Part shown: positions 46,540-56,793 of the stretch, one piece after another | How the letters are laid out: every line of letters starts with the position of its first letter | Position numbering within the stretch: position 1 is the first letter of the stretch | Source: Schizochytrium sp. CCTCC M209059 | Taxonomy: Eukaryota; Sar; Bigyra; Thraustochytrida; Thraustochytriidae | Length of the DNA stretch: 64,000 bases | Reading direction: 5' to 3' | Assembly (NCBI GenBank): GCA_000818945.1 | Contig: KN805392.1 | Coordinates: forward strand, 347,520 to 411,519 | The notes under the pieces: generated by a model | What the model saw: the letters and a program-made list of their open reading frames with translations, nothing else | Database searches by the model: none | What the model was told of the DNA's origin: nothing | Position numbers and translations under genes: made by a program

Positions 46540-47000
46540 GGCTCGATGAAGAGAAGCCTTTGCACTCCTCCATATCGAGATCTAGAACATGCGATTTTGC
46601 AAGTGCAGTCGAACCAGGAGTTGGAGGCTCTTCGTGCCTTTGCCACCACTTTTCGCCTCGTTGTTTGGGGGGTTCGGGGGAAGCTTACTTGCTACAAACA
46701 TGCTCGAGCCGCCCTTGCCATCATCGGAAACGTCACCCAGCAGTGCCTCGTAAAACCGCGGAGGCACTGTGTCGACCATAGTTGCGACCAAAATGCAAGC
46801 AATGACCCCCACAAGGTTATAGAATTGCTTGAATGTCAACCGCCAATCTAAACATCCGATCATATGCTGACGCCGAGCGTGAGCACAGCCAGCAACACTT
46901 GAGAAGTGATCTCAAAGGCCTTGTCAGCTTACCGGACATTGGGCTTGAAGTACATACAGCGAGACGCAAAGGAAAAAGACGCTGCAGAATATGAGAACAT
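46540..47000 (-). pseudogene. decayed 3' fragment of a third giant receptor gene (receptor C)
   Basis: Minus-strand sequence matches the C-terminal part of receptors A and B: the final helix (IACILVATMV versus FAFLVATMV), the tail block KGGSSMFVA with following PP and KGT motifs, and the DNA of the preceding helix region near 46870-46985 (CTCAAAGGCCTxGTCA, GCTTGAAGTACA, GACGCAAAG). Reading frame is lost several times, and the upstream 4.5 kb of the gene is missing. The extreme 3' end (GATGAAGAGAAG) resembles B, whereas the middle resembles A. It is most likely a truncated duplicate. Confidence 0.8.
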
Positions 47001-48571
47001 CTCCAAGCTGGGAGATGCGCTGTCAGTACACTAAGGTTTGTCGTACGCGGCGCGAGAATGCGAGGGGAGATATAAGCACGGGCTATCCCGATATGGCGAA
47101 AACGATGAGGAAATAAAGCGGATTGAGCCTGTGCGAGCAGGGACAACCATGAAGGGATCTTGACGCGTCATGCACTAGGGTCAAATGCAGACAAGAGGAT
47201 TCGCATCGTTACTAGCCAACTAGCTTGCGTCCCACAAAATACCTTCCACGCACACTCGAAAGCACAGGCAACGGAATGTGGCAATATCAAGGACTCCAGT
47301 AGCAGCAGCGGCAGCAACAACACCATCAGTAGCTTTTGAAGTTGACGTGCCGCTCTGATATTCATATTTTCCCTGCATTTATCTTTTGACGAGCCAACTG
47401 ACGACAAGATTGACAAAAGAATTCTTGCTTGTCTCAAGAGTAACGATCATGACATTGCACACCTGCCTTTTCTGGACCTAGGATGCTTCGAGATGATCTC
47501 TACGTCCTGTTGAAAAAACGCAAGCGTCCTGTTGAAAAAACGCAAGCGCCCTTGATCTAGACAATCTCGTGAATAGATATCCAAACAAATAGACACGATT
47601 TCGAAGAAGCCAGGCCAGAATTCTTGTCTCACCTCCCCTCCCCCCATCTCCCATGGAGATCTCATTATCATGAGAAAGCGAGCTTTTCTGGCCATCAATT
47701 TTTGGGCAAGAGCAACACGCCTATCAAGTCGATTTCGCATTTTACTTTCTGCTACTTGACGCGGTACGACTTGCTTGCAAAGGCATCGCTTCATTCTATT
47801 CTCGTTAAATGCGACTTCTTTGCGTGATCACAAGCGTATCCATACACTCTCATCCCACGCAATGCTCAATAGATCTCGGGGGTGGTAAACTTGGCAGGGT
47901 TTTTCAGGTCATCGTGGGTCACACATCGCCAATCCCAAAATCCAAAGGACGAGCATCACTCAGCTCATTGACTCGCAGTGGCCGTCCGCGCCAATTGGGA
48001 GAGAAACAAGCTTTTCGCGATCTGTCTGCGTATAGTTACTGCACTGGTAGCCGAGGCCGACTCCTCGCCGTTTCGCCGCGCGAGGCGCGCGCTGTCTTCT
48101 CGGCTCGGGAGGCGAGCCGCCCCTTAGCGAGCCCCCGTCATTTTTTTCAAACGGCGAAAAGGGCACTCTGCGCGACTCGGTTTCCCCGACGACGATGACA
48201 CAACCATATAGCGACAGCAGCGGAATAATTAAGTCTCGCAGTGTGACCCCCAGGGGGTCTCCGGGGAAACCCGGGGCGGAGAAAACCGCCGCGTGAAACG
48301 ACAGCGCCGAGCGGGCGGGACTCGGGCGCGCTGCGCGAGGAGTTGGCGGTGGCCGGCAAGTCCGAACGGAAGGCGGCAAACCCGGCAGCTTCGAGCTGTG
48401 ATCGCAGTCGAGGTCCGTGGCCGGCCTTGCGTGTCGTTGTCAGCCTCGGAGCGAGCGTGGGCAGACCGCTAGAAGCCGCGAAGAGGTCCGTGGACACGCG
48501 TCGATCGCGCTCTCTGGTGTTCTGCGCTTGGCGAGGCGAGGCGAGGCGAGCAGAAAGCGGAAAAGTCGGCC
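47001..48571. other. intergenic
   Basis: About 1.57 kb without a convincing gene. A short exact repeat (CGTCCTGTTGAAAAAACGCAAGCG) occurs twice at about 47502-47549. The right part is GC-rich and should hold the kinesin promoter. Confidence 0.45.
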
Positions 48572-51500
48572 ATGCCGGGGTTCTTTGGCACGCCGGGCAG
48601 GTCGAAGCTGCAGCAGCAGCAGCAGGTGACGCCGCACCAAGACGATGTCAAGGCGTTTCAGAATCGTGTGCTGCTCGAGCGGTTCAACATGGTCATCGAG
48701 TTCATGAATGTCAAGCTTGGCGAAGACTGGAATGGCGACACCGTTGTAGAAAAACCCCAAGACCTCTTGCAAGGCCTTAAAGATGGCTCGGTGCTCTGCA
48801 AGCTCGTTGGCCTGTCCCCTGCTCAAACCGGAAGCGACGAGGAGCGCACCAAGAGCAACTTGCACCAATTCCGTCGCGAGGCAACGCGTTTGGGTCTTCC
48901 CGAGACCTCCCTTTTCAGCGCGGGCGATTTGCTCCAGCCCTCGAGTCTAAGTGCCATTTGCGTTGTGAACTGCCTCCAAGAGCTTCGCATCAAACTGCTG
49001 GAAATGGACCGCGCCCTTCTCAATGAGCACTACAGTAGCCCATCGCGAGAGACACGCCACCGCTTGACCAACTCGAACCAAATGCTTGTGCGACCCGTAG
49101 ATGCTGCCCGCGACGGCTCACCCATGACGCGACCCGCATCACGCGGTGTTCTTGACCTTCTTGGTGGCGACAAGGGCATCGCACCATCAACGCCTCAGCA
49201 GCAGCTCATGCGCGGAGCTGATGCTAGCGGCTCAGCAGGCAGCAGCAGCAAGGCAAGCAGCAGCAAACGGTCTGGTCGACGCGTCTCCATCAATACGCTC
49301 AACACCCAGGCCTCGCTCGCACGTGTGCAAGAGCGCATGGCGTCAACTTACAAGGACAAATGTAAACAACTTGAGGCCGGAAACCAAGAACTGGTTGAGG
49401 CCGTGGAGGACCTTCAAGACACTGTCGCCAGCCTGCAGCGCAGCAAGCACGGCTATCAACTCGAGTGCGAAAAGTTGCAAGATCGCAACCGCGTCATGCT
49501 CACGCACTTTCGGCTGATGGAGGCTCAAATTAAGGCCTGCACCGAAGCTTGGAGGTCCTGCAATGTGTCAACCGAAGAGCACCCAACACTTCGCGAAGTT
49601 GACGAAGAGATGAACACCCTGAAAATGACCTGGGATGACGTCAACGAGGCCACGGAAGCTGTCCAAAAGGAGGCCGCACTTGGTGTCGCCGAGCAGGATC
49701 GGCGCGCCGTCGAGGAGTCCATTGAGGAAGGCGACGAAGGCGCCGAGGACGAGGGCGAAGGTGAAGGAGCTCGCGTGGCACCCGCAGACGCGCCACCTCA
49801 AGTGAAAAAAACGAATACTAGCTCCAGCCCCGAGGTCGATGATCTTTGTGAGAAGCTCTTCACGCTGAACATCTCCAAGGAAGAGTACCAGGAAACCAAG
49901 GCTGAACTTAGTCGCACCAAGGACAGTTTGCGCAAGACCAAGGACCATGTCTTTGCGCTGCAAAAGGAGCTCCAAATGGAGAAGGATGCGCACGCAGAGG
50001 CGGTCAAGCAGCTTCGCGATAAGCTTTCTACGCTAAAGTTCGAGTTTGCCGATCTGAGTAACGACTTCCGGGGGGCCTTTAGCAACTCTGCAGCCAGTTT
50101 TGCGGCCATGGTCAAGACGTTGCAGACTCGCGTCAGTGAGTGCGATGCTCGTCGCAAGGACGCCCAAGCTCGATTCTTAAAAGAGGAAAAGCGTCGCAAG
50201 CAGCTCCTTAATATGGTTCACAACCTCAAGGGCAACATTCGTGTCATGTGCCGAATCCGCCCTGTTCTTTCGAGTGACTTAGAAAAGGAAGACTCGAACG
50301 TGGCCATCGAGCCCCTTGATGACGAACGTCTCACCATTGCCACGAGTGCGACTTCAGCTGCTGGTACGGTGTCGACCAAGACCAGCGAGTATGAATTCGA
50401 CCGCGTCTTTGGTCCTACTTCTTCGCAGGAAAGCGTCTTTGACGAGGTGTCCCCGCTCGTCGAATCTGTCATGGATGGCTTCCACTCTTGCATTTTTGCC
50501 TACGGCCAGACCGGTTCTGGAAAGACTTACACCATGAGCGGTGGCGATGGACCGGAGAACCGCGGCATCAACTATCTCGCGCTCGAGGAGCTCTTTCGCG
50601 CCAACGCACAGCGTCGCGCGGGAGGTGCACATTACCGATTCAAGGTACAAAACGTTGAGATTTACTGCGAAAAGGTCATTGATCTCCTGGCTTCGCATCC
50701 CGAGCAGAGCGACGTCGTGGCCGAAGAAAAGGGCGGCAGCAATGGTCCTACCTATCTGGAGATTCGTGCGAATGATCGTGACGGCGTACACATGCCTGGA
50801 TGCGTCGAGATCGAGGTCAAGAGTGTCGAGGAGGTTATTGAGGTCATGGAGCTTGGAGCGCGGAACCGCTCTTCGGCTCATACAAAGATGAACATGGCGA
50901 GTTCGCGTTCGCATTCGGTCGTGATTGTGTCTGTGCACGGCGCCAACGATGAGACCGGCCGTAGTACATTTGGCAAGCTGGTCCTCGTCGATTTGGCAGG
51001 ATCGGAGCGCCTGGCCAAGTCTGGCGTCAAGGGCGTCCAGCTCAAGGAGGCCCAGGCCATTAACAAGAGCTTGAGCTGCCTTGGCGACGTCATTTCGGCC
51101 CTCGAGTCCAAGGCTGCCCATGTTCCCTTTCGCAACTCCAAGCTGACCACCCTCTTGCAAGATTCGCTTGGAAAGGACAACAAGGCGCTCATGATTTTAC
51201 AAGTCAGCCCGACAACCTTTAACGTGCAGGAGTCAACATGCTCGCTCAATTTTGCGGCGCGCGTGCGCCAGTGTGAGCTCGGTAAAGCGAAAAAGAAGGA
51301 GCGTGTGGGCGAGTCTTCGAAACAGCGGGCCGCCATGAAGCAGGCGCAAGACCGCACGCACCAGCTCGAGCTCAAGATCAAGATGCTCAATAGAAAGCTT
51401 GAAGAGGCGCGAATCGAACAAGACACGATCCGTGCGCAAGCCGCCAAGGATGCCGAAAAGATCACCAAACGGTACGAGGACCGCTTTGTCAGTCTCAAAG

Positions 51501-52321
51501 AATCTGACGGCAAGGAAATTAAGGCTTTGCGTGACAAGCTTCAGGATCGCCAATCCGAGAGTTCGGGTCAGGTTGCCAAGCTCGAGGCAGATCTTCACGC
51601 CGCCAAGATGGAGGTCGCTAACTTGCGGCAACAGCTTCGTTCGTCAATTGCAGGGCCAGGTTCTGCAGCAGCCGTGGCGCCGCCTCCCGTGCCTGCCGCA
51701 CCTACAGTTGCTGCGATGGCATCGCCATCACCATCTTCTGTGGGCAAGAATGCTGCGCGTCGTGCATCCCTGGAAGGCGTACGTTCGCACGCGGCGCGGA
51801 GCACCACCGCCACTAGCACGAGCATGAGCACGAGCACGACAGTGGCCAAGTCACGAAGCGTTGCGGCAGTAAAGTCGACGCCGCCAAGGACCGCAGCGTC
51901 GGTGCCTCCCCCCGTTGCTCGGTCCGTGGCGAGCCAGGACAACAGTCTTTGCGAGCGTCGCACTTCTCTGGACAACATTCAGGCGAATGTAAGCTCTCCC
52001 GAGCCAAATGACGCGGCCAAGGACCAGGCCAAAAAGCAAGTGTCCTGGAAGAACACACCACAAGTGATCCCGCCATCAGATAAGAAGGCTGCGCGTCAGC
52101 GCGTTGCATCCGATGATGAGAACGATTCACCAGACAAGAATTCACAACGCGTTCCGGCCACCATTCGACTTGCAAATACGGCCACTGTGGCGTCCAAGGC
52201 ACGTGCCGCAACGTCATCTCTGGGCACGGCATCTCGCGTCTTGCAAACGCCCGCGCGGGCAGCAAAACCTACGACGCGAGCAGCACGGCGTGTGCCGACG
52301 CGTCGACCCGTGTGGCAGTGA
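48572..52321 (+). CDS. kinesin-14 with N-terminal calponin-homology domain (KCH-like)
   Basis: 1249 residues. A CH domain spans about 28-150 (FNMVIEFMNVKLGEDW, LKDGSVLCKL, CVVNCLQELR). A coiled coil runs at about 250-545. A kinesin-14-type neck (LKGNIRVMCRIRPV, near 550-563) leads into the motor (about 555-905): P-loop GQTGSGKT near 646, switch I SSRSH near 776, switch II DLAGSE near 809, and INKSLSCLGDVI. A second coiled coil (905-1020) and a Ser/Ala/Pro-rich basic tail follow. The neck before the motor indicates a minus-end-directed motor by family rules, and the CH domain may bind actin or microtubules, as in plant KCH proteins. It starts at ATG 48572. The motor is internal, not C-terminal as in most kinesin-14s. 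Confidence 0.95.
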   Translation: MPGFFGTPGRSKLQQQQQVTPHQDDVKAFQNRVLLERFNMVIEFMNVKLGEDWNGDTVVEKPQDLLQGLKDGSVLCKLVGLSPAQTGSDEERTKSNLHQFRREATRLGLPETSLFSAGDLLQPSSLSAICVVNCLQELRIKLLEMDRALLNEHYSSPSRETRHRLTNSNQMLVRPVDAARDGSPMTRPASRGVLDLLGGDKGIAPSTPQQQLMRGADASGSAGSSSKASSSKRSGRRVSINTLNTQASLARVQERMASTYKDKCKQLEAGNQELVEAVEDLQDTVASLQRSKHGYQLECEKLQDRNRVMLTHFRLMEAQIKACTEAWRSCNVSTEEHPTLREVDEEMNTLKMTWDDVNEATEAVQKEAALGVAEQDRRAVEESIEEGDEGAEDEGEGEGARVAPADAPPQVKKTNTSSSPEVDDLCEKLFTLNISKEEYQETKAELSRTKDSLRKTKDHVFALQKELQMEKDAHAEAVKQLRDKLSTLKFEFADLSNDFRGAFSNSAASFAAMVKTLQTRVSECDARRKDAQARFLKEEKRRKQLLNMVHNLKGNIRVMCRIRPVLSSDLEKEDSNVAIEPLDDERLTIATSATSAAGTVSTKTSEYEFDRVFGPTSSQESVFDEVSPLVESVMDGFHSCIFAYGQTGSGKTYTMSGGDGPENRGINYLALEELFRANAQRRAGGAHYRFKVQNVEIYCEKVIDLLASHPEQSDVVAEEKGGSNGPTYLEIRANDRDGVHMPGCVEIEVKSVEEVIEVMELGARNRSSAHTKMNMASSRSHSVVIVSVHGANDETGRSTFGKLVLVDLAGSERLAKSGVKGVQLKEAQAINKSLSCLGDVISALESKAAHVPFRNSKLTTLLQDSLGKDNKALMILQVSPTTFNVQESTCSLNFAARVRQCELGKAKKKERVGESSKQRAAMKQAQDRTHQLELKIKMLNRKLEEARIEQDTIRAQAAKDAEKITKRYEDRFVSLKESDGKEIKALRDKLQDRQSESSGQVAKLEADLHAAKMEVANLRQQLRSSIAGPGSAAAVAPPPVPAAPTVAAMASPSPSSVGKNAARRASLEGVRSHAARSTTATSTSMSTSTTVAKSRSVAAVKSTPPRTAASVPPPVARSVASQDNSLCERRTSLDNIQANVSSPEPNDAAKDQAKKQVSWKNTPQVIPPSDKKAARQRVASDDENDSPDKNSQRVPATIRLANTATVASKARAATSSLGTASRVLQTPARAAKPTTRAARRVPTRRPVWQ

Positions 52322-52713
52322 TCAGCTCTGTGCGTGAGTAAAGATAATAATAATATACTACAATGACTGTGCAAAATGAAAATTTTGATTGCAACGGGGA
52401 AACAGAAGCAAAAAATCATGGTTGTGTAAATCTTTCTTTTTGGCACACTTGAGCACGTGAGTATGATGTTCCCGAAGTCATTTGAAGGTCTTCTCTTTTA
52501 TGGCACACTCGAGCACGTGAGCATGATGTTCCCGAAGCCATTTGAAGGTCTTTCCTTTTATGGCACACTCGAGCACGTTCGCAGGTCTTCAAAAAAGTGT
52601 AATTCGTCAAAGGCAATTGGCACTTCGGCACCCCCATGTTAATTTTTCTTATTCTGGGGCACACTTGAGCACGTTTGTTGTTCGTGAATACGTATACTTA
52701 GCCAGACAAAGAA
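52322..52713. other. intergenic, convergent 3' regions with 60-bp repeats
   Basis: 392 bp between convergent genes, dominated by a 60-bp tandem repeat at 52441-52579 and a further partial copy at 52658-52675. Confidence 0.7.
52441..52675. repeat. 60-bp tandem repeat with CACGTG core
   Basis: Two full 60-bp units (52441-52500 and 52501-52560) differ at only a few bases. A third begins at 52561 and is lost after about 18 bp, and an isolated start of the unit recurs at 52658. The two full units carry CACGTG at 52454 and 52514. It lies between convergent genes, so it is more likely a 3'-region minisatellite than a promoter element. Confidence 0.9.
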
Positions 52714-53913
52714 CTAATTTGCACTTTTTGTCGATTCATCACTATCACAAGGTGGCTTTTTGACAGCCTCGATATCGTCTGGCGAGAATTCCGGCTCAAG
52801 ATTGACCTCAACACGCTCGTTTTGGTAAGTAAAGGCGAGTCGGTAACATTTGAGAAGAAAATCAAGGTCTGCTGGCGAGGCAAGGTCAGGATGGTACATG
52901 CAGTCGCCTGCGAGGGGCCACCCAATGTGCGCGAACTGTGCCCGAATCTGATGCGTCCGGCCTGTGAGGAGCTGGATTTGCACAAAGCGACGACGCGGGT
53001 GACCCGGAACGGGAGCATGACCAAGAACAATGAGCGAGGCTTCCTTGTCACAGCCGCCGGCCTCACACTCGTCCGCGACACGCTTGGCACCACCGCTCCG
53101 CAAATCCATGTAGTGAGTTAGAAGCGTCCCATCGGGCGGAAGCGAGGCAGAAGTGGGCGTCGAGGAGGCCGCTTCTGCAATGAAAGAATAGCACTTTTCC
53201 ACATGCTCCTTTTGTTGAATGAGTCGATTGAAGACCTTGCAAAAGTCTAGGTTGCGCGCAAAGAGAATGAGGCCCTGCGTTGGTTCGTCGAGGCGCTGCA
53301 CGGGCCAAAGCTCGGCGCCCAAGATGTTTTCCGTGTAATGCTGGACATTCTCATAGAGGTTATCGACGCGCGAGACTGATGGCAGGTTGCGCGGCTTCCG
53401 AACGACGACAAAGTCGTCTGTCGCGGCTCGGACGTCCTCGGCGCAGACAATCTGCGTGTACCGCCTCGGCGTGACAAAGACGCGCAGGTAGCAGCCCTCC
53501 TCGATGTTCTCGTCCCTGTCGTCCCAGGTGAGACGCTTGAGCACGGCCACGTTTGCGTTATTGAGTACGTGCTTGTACGCGGCGCCGAGACGCAGGAGGT
53601 CGTCGACCTTGGCGCCGTCAATGCCGCGCCACCCGTCCTGCTGCAGCCTCCACGCGCGGTCGCTGGTCTCCACGTCGGCGTGCTTGCGCACGCCGTACTT
53701 GTGCAGCGACGACGGGTGGAGGTGGTCGAAGGACTTGGGCCTCGCGAAGGCCTTGGCCGGCATCTCCGCCGCCAGCGCCGCGCGCAGCACCTCCAGCACC
53801 GGCCCCGACGCCGGCGCCGCCAGGTGCAGGCACCGCACGCTCCCCGCCGACACCGACGCCGCCATCGCCGCTCGCCCTCCGGGGTTTGCCGCCGCCGGGC
53901 TTGCCAGCGCCAT
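52714..53913 (-). CDS. RluA-family RNA pseudouridine synthase
   Basis: 399 residues. The catalytic block VQRLDEPTQGLILFARN (near 205-221) carries the essential Asp of the family HRLDxxTSG motif, with Gln for the usual His. The second signature GRTHQIRAQFAHIGWPLAGD lies near 317-336. The reaction is isomerisation of uridine to pseudouridine in tRNA or rRNA; the target cannot be told. The first 100 residues form an S4-like or family-specific N-terminal region. The first 50 residues are Ala-rich and low in acidic residues, compatible with organelle import. It starts at ATG 53913; Met17 is an alternative. It is divergent from the SH3-MIT gene. Confidence 0.9.
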   Translation of the reverse strand: MALASPAAANPGGRAAMAASVSAGSVRCLHLAAPASGPVLEVLRAALAAEMPAKAFARPKSFDHLHPSSLHKYGVRKHADVETSDRAWRLQQDGWRGIDGAKVDDLLRLGAAYKHVLNNANVAVLKRLTWDDRDENIEEGCYLRVFVTPRRYTQIVCAEDVRAATDDFVVVRKPRNLPSVSRVDNLYENVQHYTENILGAELWPVQRLDEPTQGLILFARNLDFCKVFNRLIQQKEHVEKCYSFIAEAASSTPTSASLPPDGTLLTHYMDLRSGGAKRVADECEAGGCDKEASLIVLGHAPVPGHPRRRFVQIQLLTGRTHQIRAQFAHIGWPLAGDCMYHPDLASPADLDFLLKCYRLAFTYQNERVEVNLEPEFSPDDIEAVKKPPCDSDESTKSAN

Positions 53914-54642
53914 CCCAGGTCAGCTCACATCTCATGCCATCTCATGCCATCTTCGAGTCAGCTCTTCTCGTCTCGTCTATTCTCGTCTCGTCTCGTCCCG
54001 TCTCGTCTCGTCTCGTCTCGTCTCGTCTCGTCTCGCTCCAGCCCGTCCAAGTCTGCGCCGCGTCGCCGCGCGGGGATAGTACTATAGGCATAGTCGCGCA
54101 GGCCCGGCAGCGAGCATGCCATTGCATATGCATGTACTATGTACGTATACACGTGCAAGAACGATCCGTGGATGCAAGCAGAACAGAAACGCGGGCGCGA
54201 GCAGCGGCAGTGCGTCCAGGATAGCGAGTGCCTGCTGCGCCGAGGCCGCGCTACGCGGCTGCGCGGGCTGCGCGGGCGGGGCGGCGGGGCTGCGCGCGCG
54301 CGCGAGGGCCGCGTCCGCGTCCGCGTCGCGGGTTGCTTTTTTTGTTGGCGCGGACCGCGAGCCTGGGGCGAGCATGGACGCGGACCCCGACGACTACGAG
54401 GACGACGTGGGCGGCTTCGTGGTGGCGGCGTACGACTTCGAGGCGGAGAATGACGACGAGCTCGGGGTGTCGGAGGGCACGCGGCTGCGTACGCTTGAAC
54501 GCCGCGACGAGTGGTGGCTCCCCGGGGCGGGGGGGGCTGCGCGGGCGGGGCGGCGGGGCTGCGCGCGCGCGCGAGGGCCGCGTCCGCGTCCGCGTCGCGG
54601 GTTGCTTTTTTTGTTGGCGCGGACCGCGAGCCTGGGGCGAGC
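53914..54642. promoter_or_regulatory. divergent promoter region with CTCGT repeat and first copy of a duplication
   Basis: 729 bp between two divergent genes. It contains a (CTCGT)n tract at about 53964-54037 and the first copy of the 256-bp direct repeat, whose own ATG (54374) leads out of frame. Confidence 0.6.
53964..54037. repeat. (CTCGT)n pentanucleotide repeat
   Basis: About 14 units with CTATT and CCCGT interruptions, about 50-125 bp upstream of the pseudouridine synthase ATG. Confidence 0.9.
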
Positions 54643-54789
54643 ATGGACGCGGACCCCGACGACTACGAGGACGACGTGGGCGGCTTCGTGGTGGCGGCGT
54701 ACGACTTCGAGGCGGAGAATGACGACGAGCTCGGGGTGTCGGAGGGCACGCGGCTGCGTACGCTTGAACGCCGCGACGAGTGGTGGCTC
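54265..54789. repeat. 256-bp perfect direct repeat covering the 5' end of the SH3-MIT gene
   Basis: 54265-54520 and 54534-54789 appear identical, separated by 13 G/C-rich bases; the offset of 269 bp is not a multiple of three. Each copy includes the leader, an ATG (54374 and 54643) and the first 49 codons. Only the second copy continues into the full gene. This is either a very recent tandem duplication or an assembly error. Confidence 0.95.
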
Positions 54790-55113
54790 GCGGAGACGGA
54801 GGATGGGACGCGCCAGGGCATCATCCCCGTGACCTACGTCGTCTCCGAGGAAGAGTACAGCCGCCTGATGGAGGACTCTGGATCGGCGTACGATGTGGAC
54901 GAGATCAATCTCGCAGACATCCCCGATGTCATGCGCAGCGGCTCTGGCGAGGCCGTCGAGGCCAGCAAGACCGAGGAAGACGGCGAGACCGCGGAATCTA
55001 TCATCGAAGCTCAGCTCGGCCATGGTTCTGAACAGGGCCAAGACTCTGCGTCAAATGCCGCAGAAAGCTCGCCCGCCGAAGCGCCGGCTACGGCTCCAGA
55101 CGCGCCGCACAAT

Positions 55114-55154
<41 letters not shown>

Positions 55155-56397
55155 ACCGCCCGACCAAGCAGAGGCCGCTTGGAAGGAGATGCAGGCCTCC
55201 TCGACGAGCGCGCCCGTAGGAGGGATGGCCACCGCGCCGAACCCAGAGACTGCGGCGCAAACACCGCCTGCGGCAAAGGCCGAGGCCCCTGAGTTGTCGT
55301 ACGAGGATCTTGCATCGCAATTCGAAGACTTGCAGCGACGCGTCGCAAGCGTCCGGCTTTCCGAGCCCCCGGTGCCCGGAGACGAAACGAAGGCTGACGA
55401 GGCGGGACACGAGGAAGAAGGAGAAGGAGAGAATTCGGCCCCATCCATGCCGCCACGCGTGAGTGTCGACGTGCGAAAGGCACCAACTTCCTCCGGGGCT
55501 CCCGCACAGCAAGGCAACACAGCCAAGCCACCGAGTCCCCAAGAAGCGGCCGCAGCGGCGTCGCTCCAAAGGCAGCTGGAGGAGCGCGCCCGAAGCCAGC
55601 AGCACACTCCTTCACAAGAACATCAGACACCCGAACCCCCGTCCCCTGTAATGGCCAGGAAGATGCTTGACCAAGAGGAAGCGTCGCGGCAAAGGCGGGC
55701 TTCCGCCGAGGAGGAGAGCGCAAATCGCGCAGCGCAGCTACGGGCCGAGCGCGAGCGTGTGCAACTTCGGCAGCGCGCTGCAGCCGAGGAGGACCGCCAA
55801 GGGCGTGAGCACATTCGTCGTATGGGACAGGCGCCAACGTCCCGCGCGCAAGAGTTCAAGTCGAGCGCTGTGGAAGCTGCCAAGAGCGCCGTTGCTGCGG
55901 ATCAAGCCAAAGAATTTGACAAGGCATATCGCTATTACATAGCTGCCCTGGAAAATTTCTGCAACGTGCTCGAAGTGTCTCCTCCGCGTCCCGGTGGACG
56001 TGACAACCGGGGCGTCATTTGCGAGCGCATGCAGGGCTATCTTTCGCGTATGTCCTCGCTGGAGCCATTGCTCTGCAGAGGCGTCTGGTCTGACGGGAAA
56101 AACTACGGACTCCCGCAAACGGATCGCTATCCCGACCGTGTGCGCATCATCTTGCAAATGGCCCGCACGAGACTGTTCAATCCCGGTGTTTATGGTGACG
56201 AACTGCGTGTAAAGGCCCGTTTTGCTGAGACCAAAGATGACTATCGCGGTGCATTTCGCGCGTACAGCGAAGGTCTCGAATATTACATGGCATGTCACAA
56301 ACTTCTCAAGGAGAGCGGCAAGCCTGACGACCCTGCTTTGGTCATGCACATTTCTAATATGCTTACGGCGGCGGAGCGGCTCAAGCAGAAAATATAG
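54643..56397 (+). CDS. SH3 domain and MIT-like domain protein
   Basis: 584 residues. An SH3 domain spans about 12-68 (VVAAYDFEAENDDEL, DEWWLAETEDGTRQGIIPVTYV), with the ALYDY-like start, WW and the P-x-x-Y end visible. A long disordered middle (about 90-400) is rich in Ala, Pro, Ser and Glu, with polyserine/polyproline near 163-178 and Arg/Glu-rich helix at 340-400. The C-terminal 180 residues contain helices typical of an MIT module (EAAKSAVAADQAKEFDKAYRY) and a second repeat-like stretch (YRGAFRAYSEGLEYYMACHK). Known MIT domains bind ESCRT-III tails, so a scaffold in endosome or membrane remodelling is inferred. Start ATG 54643 is in the second copy of a perfect repeat. The first-copy ATG 54374 gives a frameshifted product ending at 54832. 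Confidence 0.85.
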
Positions 56398-56793
56398 CTT
56401 TTGATTTTTGATGCTTTTCTTTCATTTTTCTTATTTTTGCTTTTTTTTTTTTCCCACAACATGACGAACGTACGTAACCCTGGCTAAATTTCGTCACTTT
56501 TTTTGGGTCGAGACCTATTCTAATTAGTATACTACTTTATACTCGCAGCCGCCAAATCAGTCTTTCATCTAAATATCGATCAAGAACACTTTTCAGAATC
56601 TCAAACTTTAATCTAGACATGGAATACTAAAACTGAGCTCAATTTCATAGCACGCGGTGTAGATCTGAGCGTGTCCGGACGGATAACGTGAGCAGAGATT
56701 TCGTCCCAATTTCGTCCCGTTTTATGTGGCTAGCCAGGGCTAATCGCTGTCTGACGTTGCCTTGATTTGAGGGCTTCTCCTAGACTCCCGAGT
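56398..56793. other. intergenic, convergent 3' regions
   Basis: 396 bp, AT-rich, with a T-run near 56441-56451. No gene is seen. Confidence 0.6.

Noticed and set aside
54374..54832. Alternative start for the SH3-MIT gene in the first repeat copy
   Set aside because: The 269-bp offset shifts the frame, giving an Arg-rich nonsense tail ending at 54832; the real frame starts at 54643.
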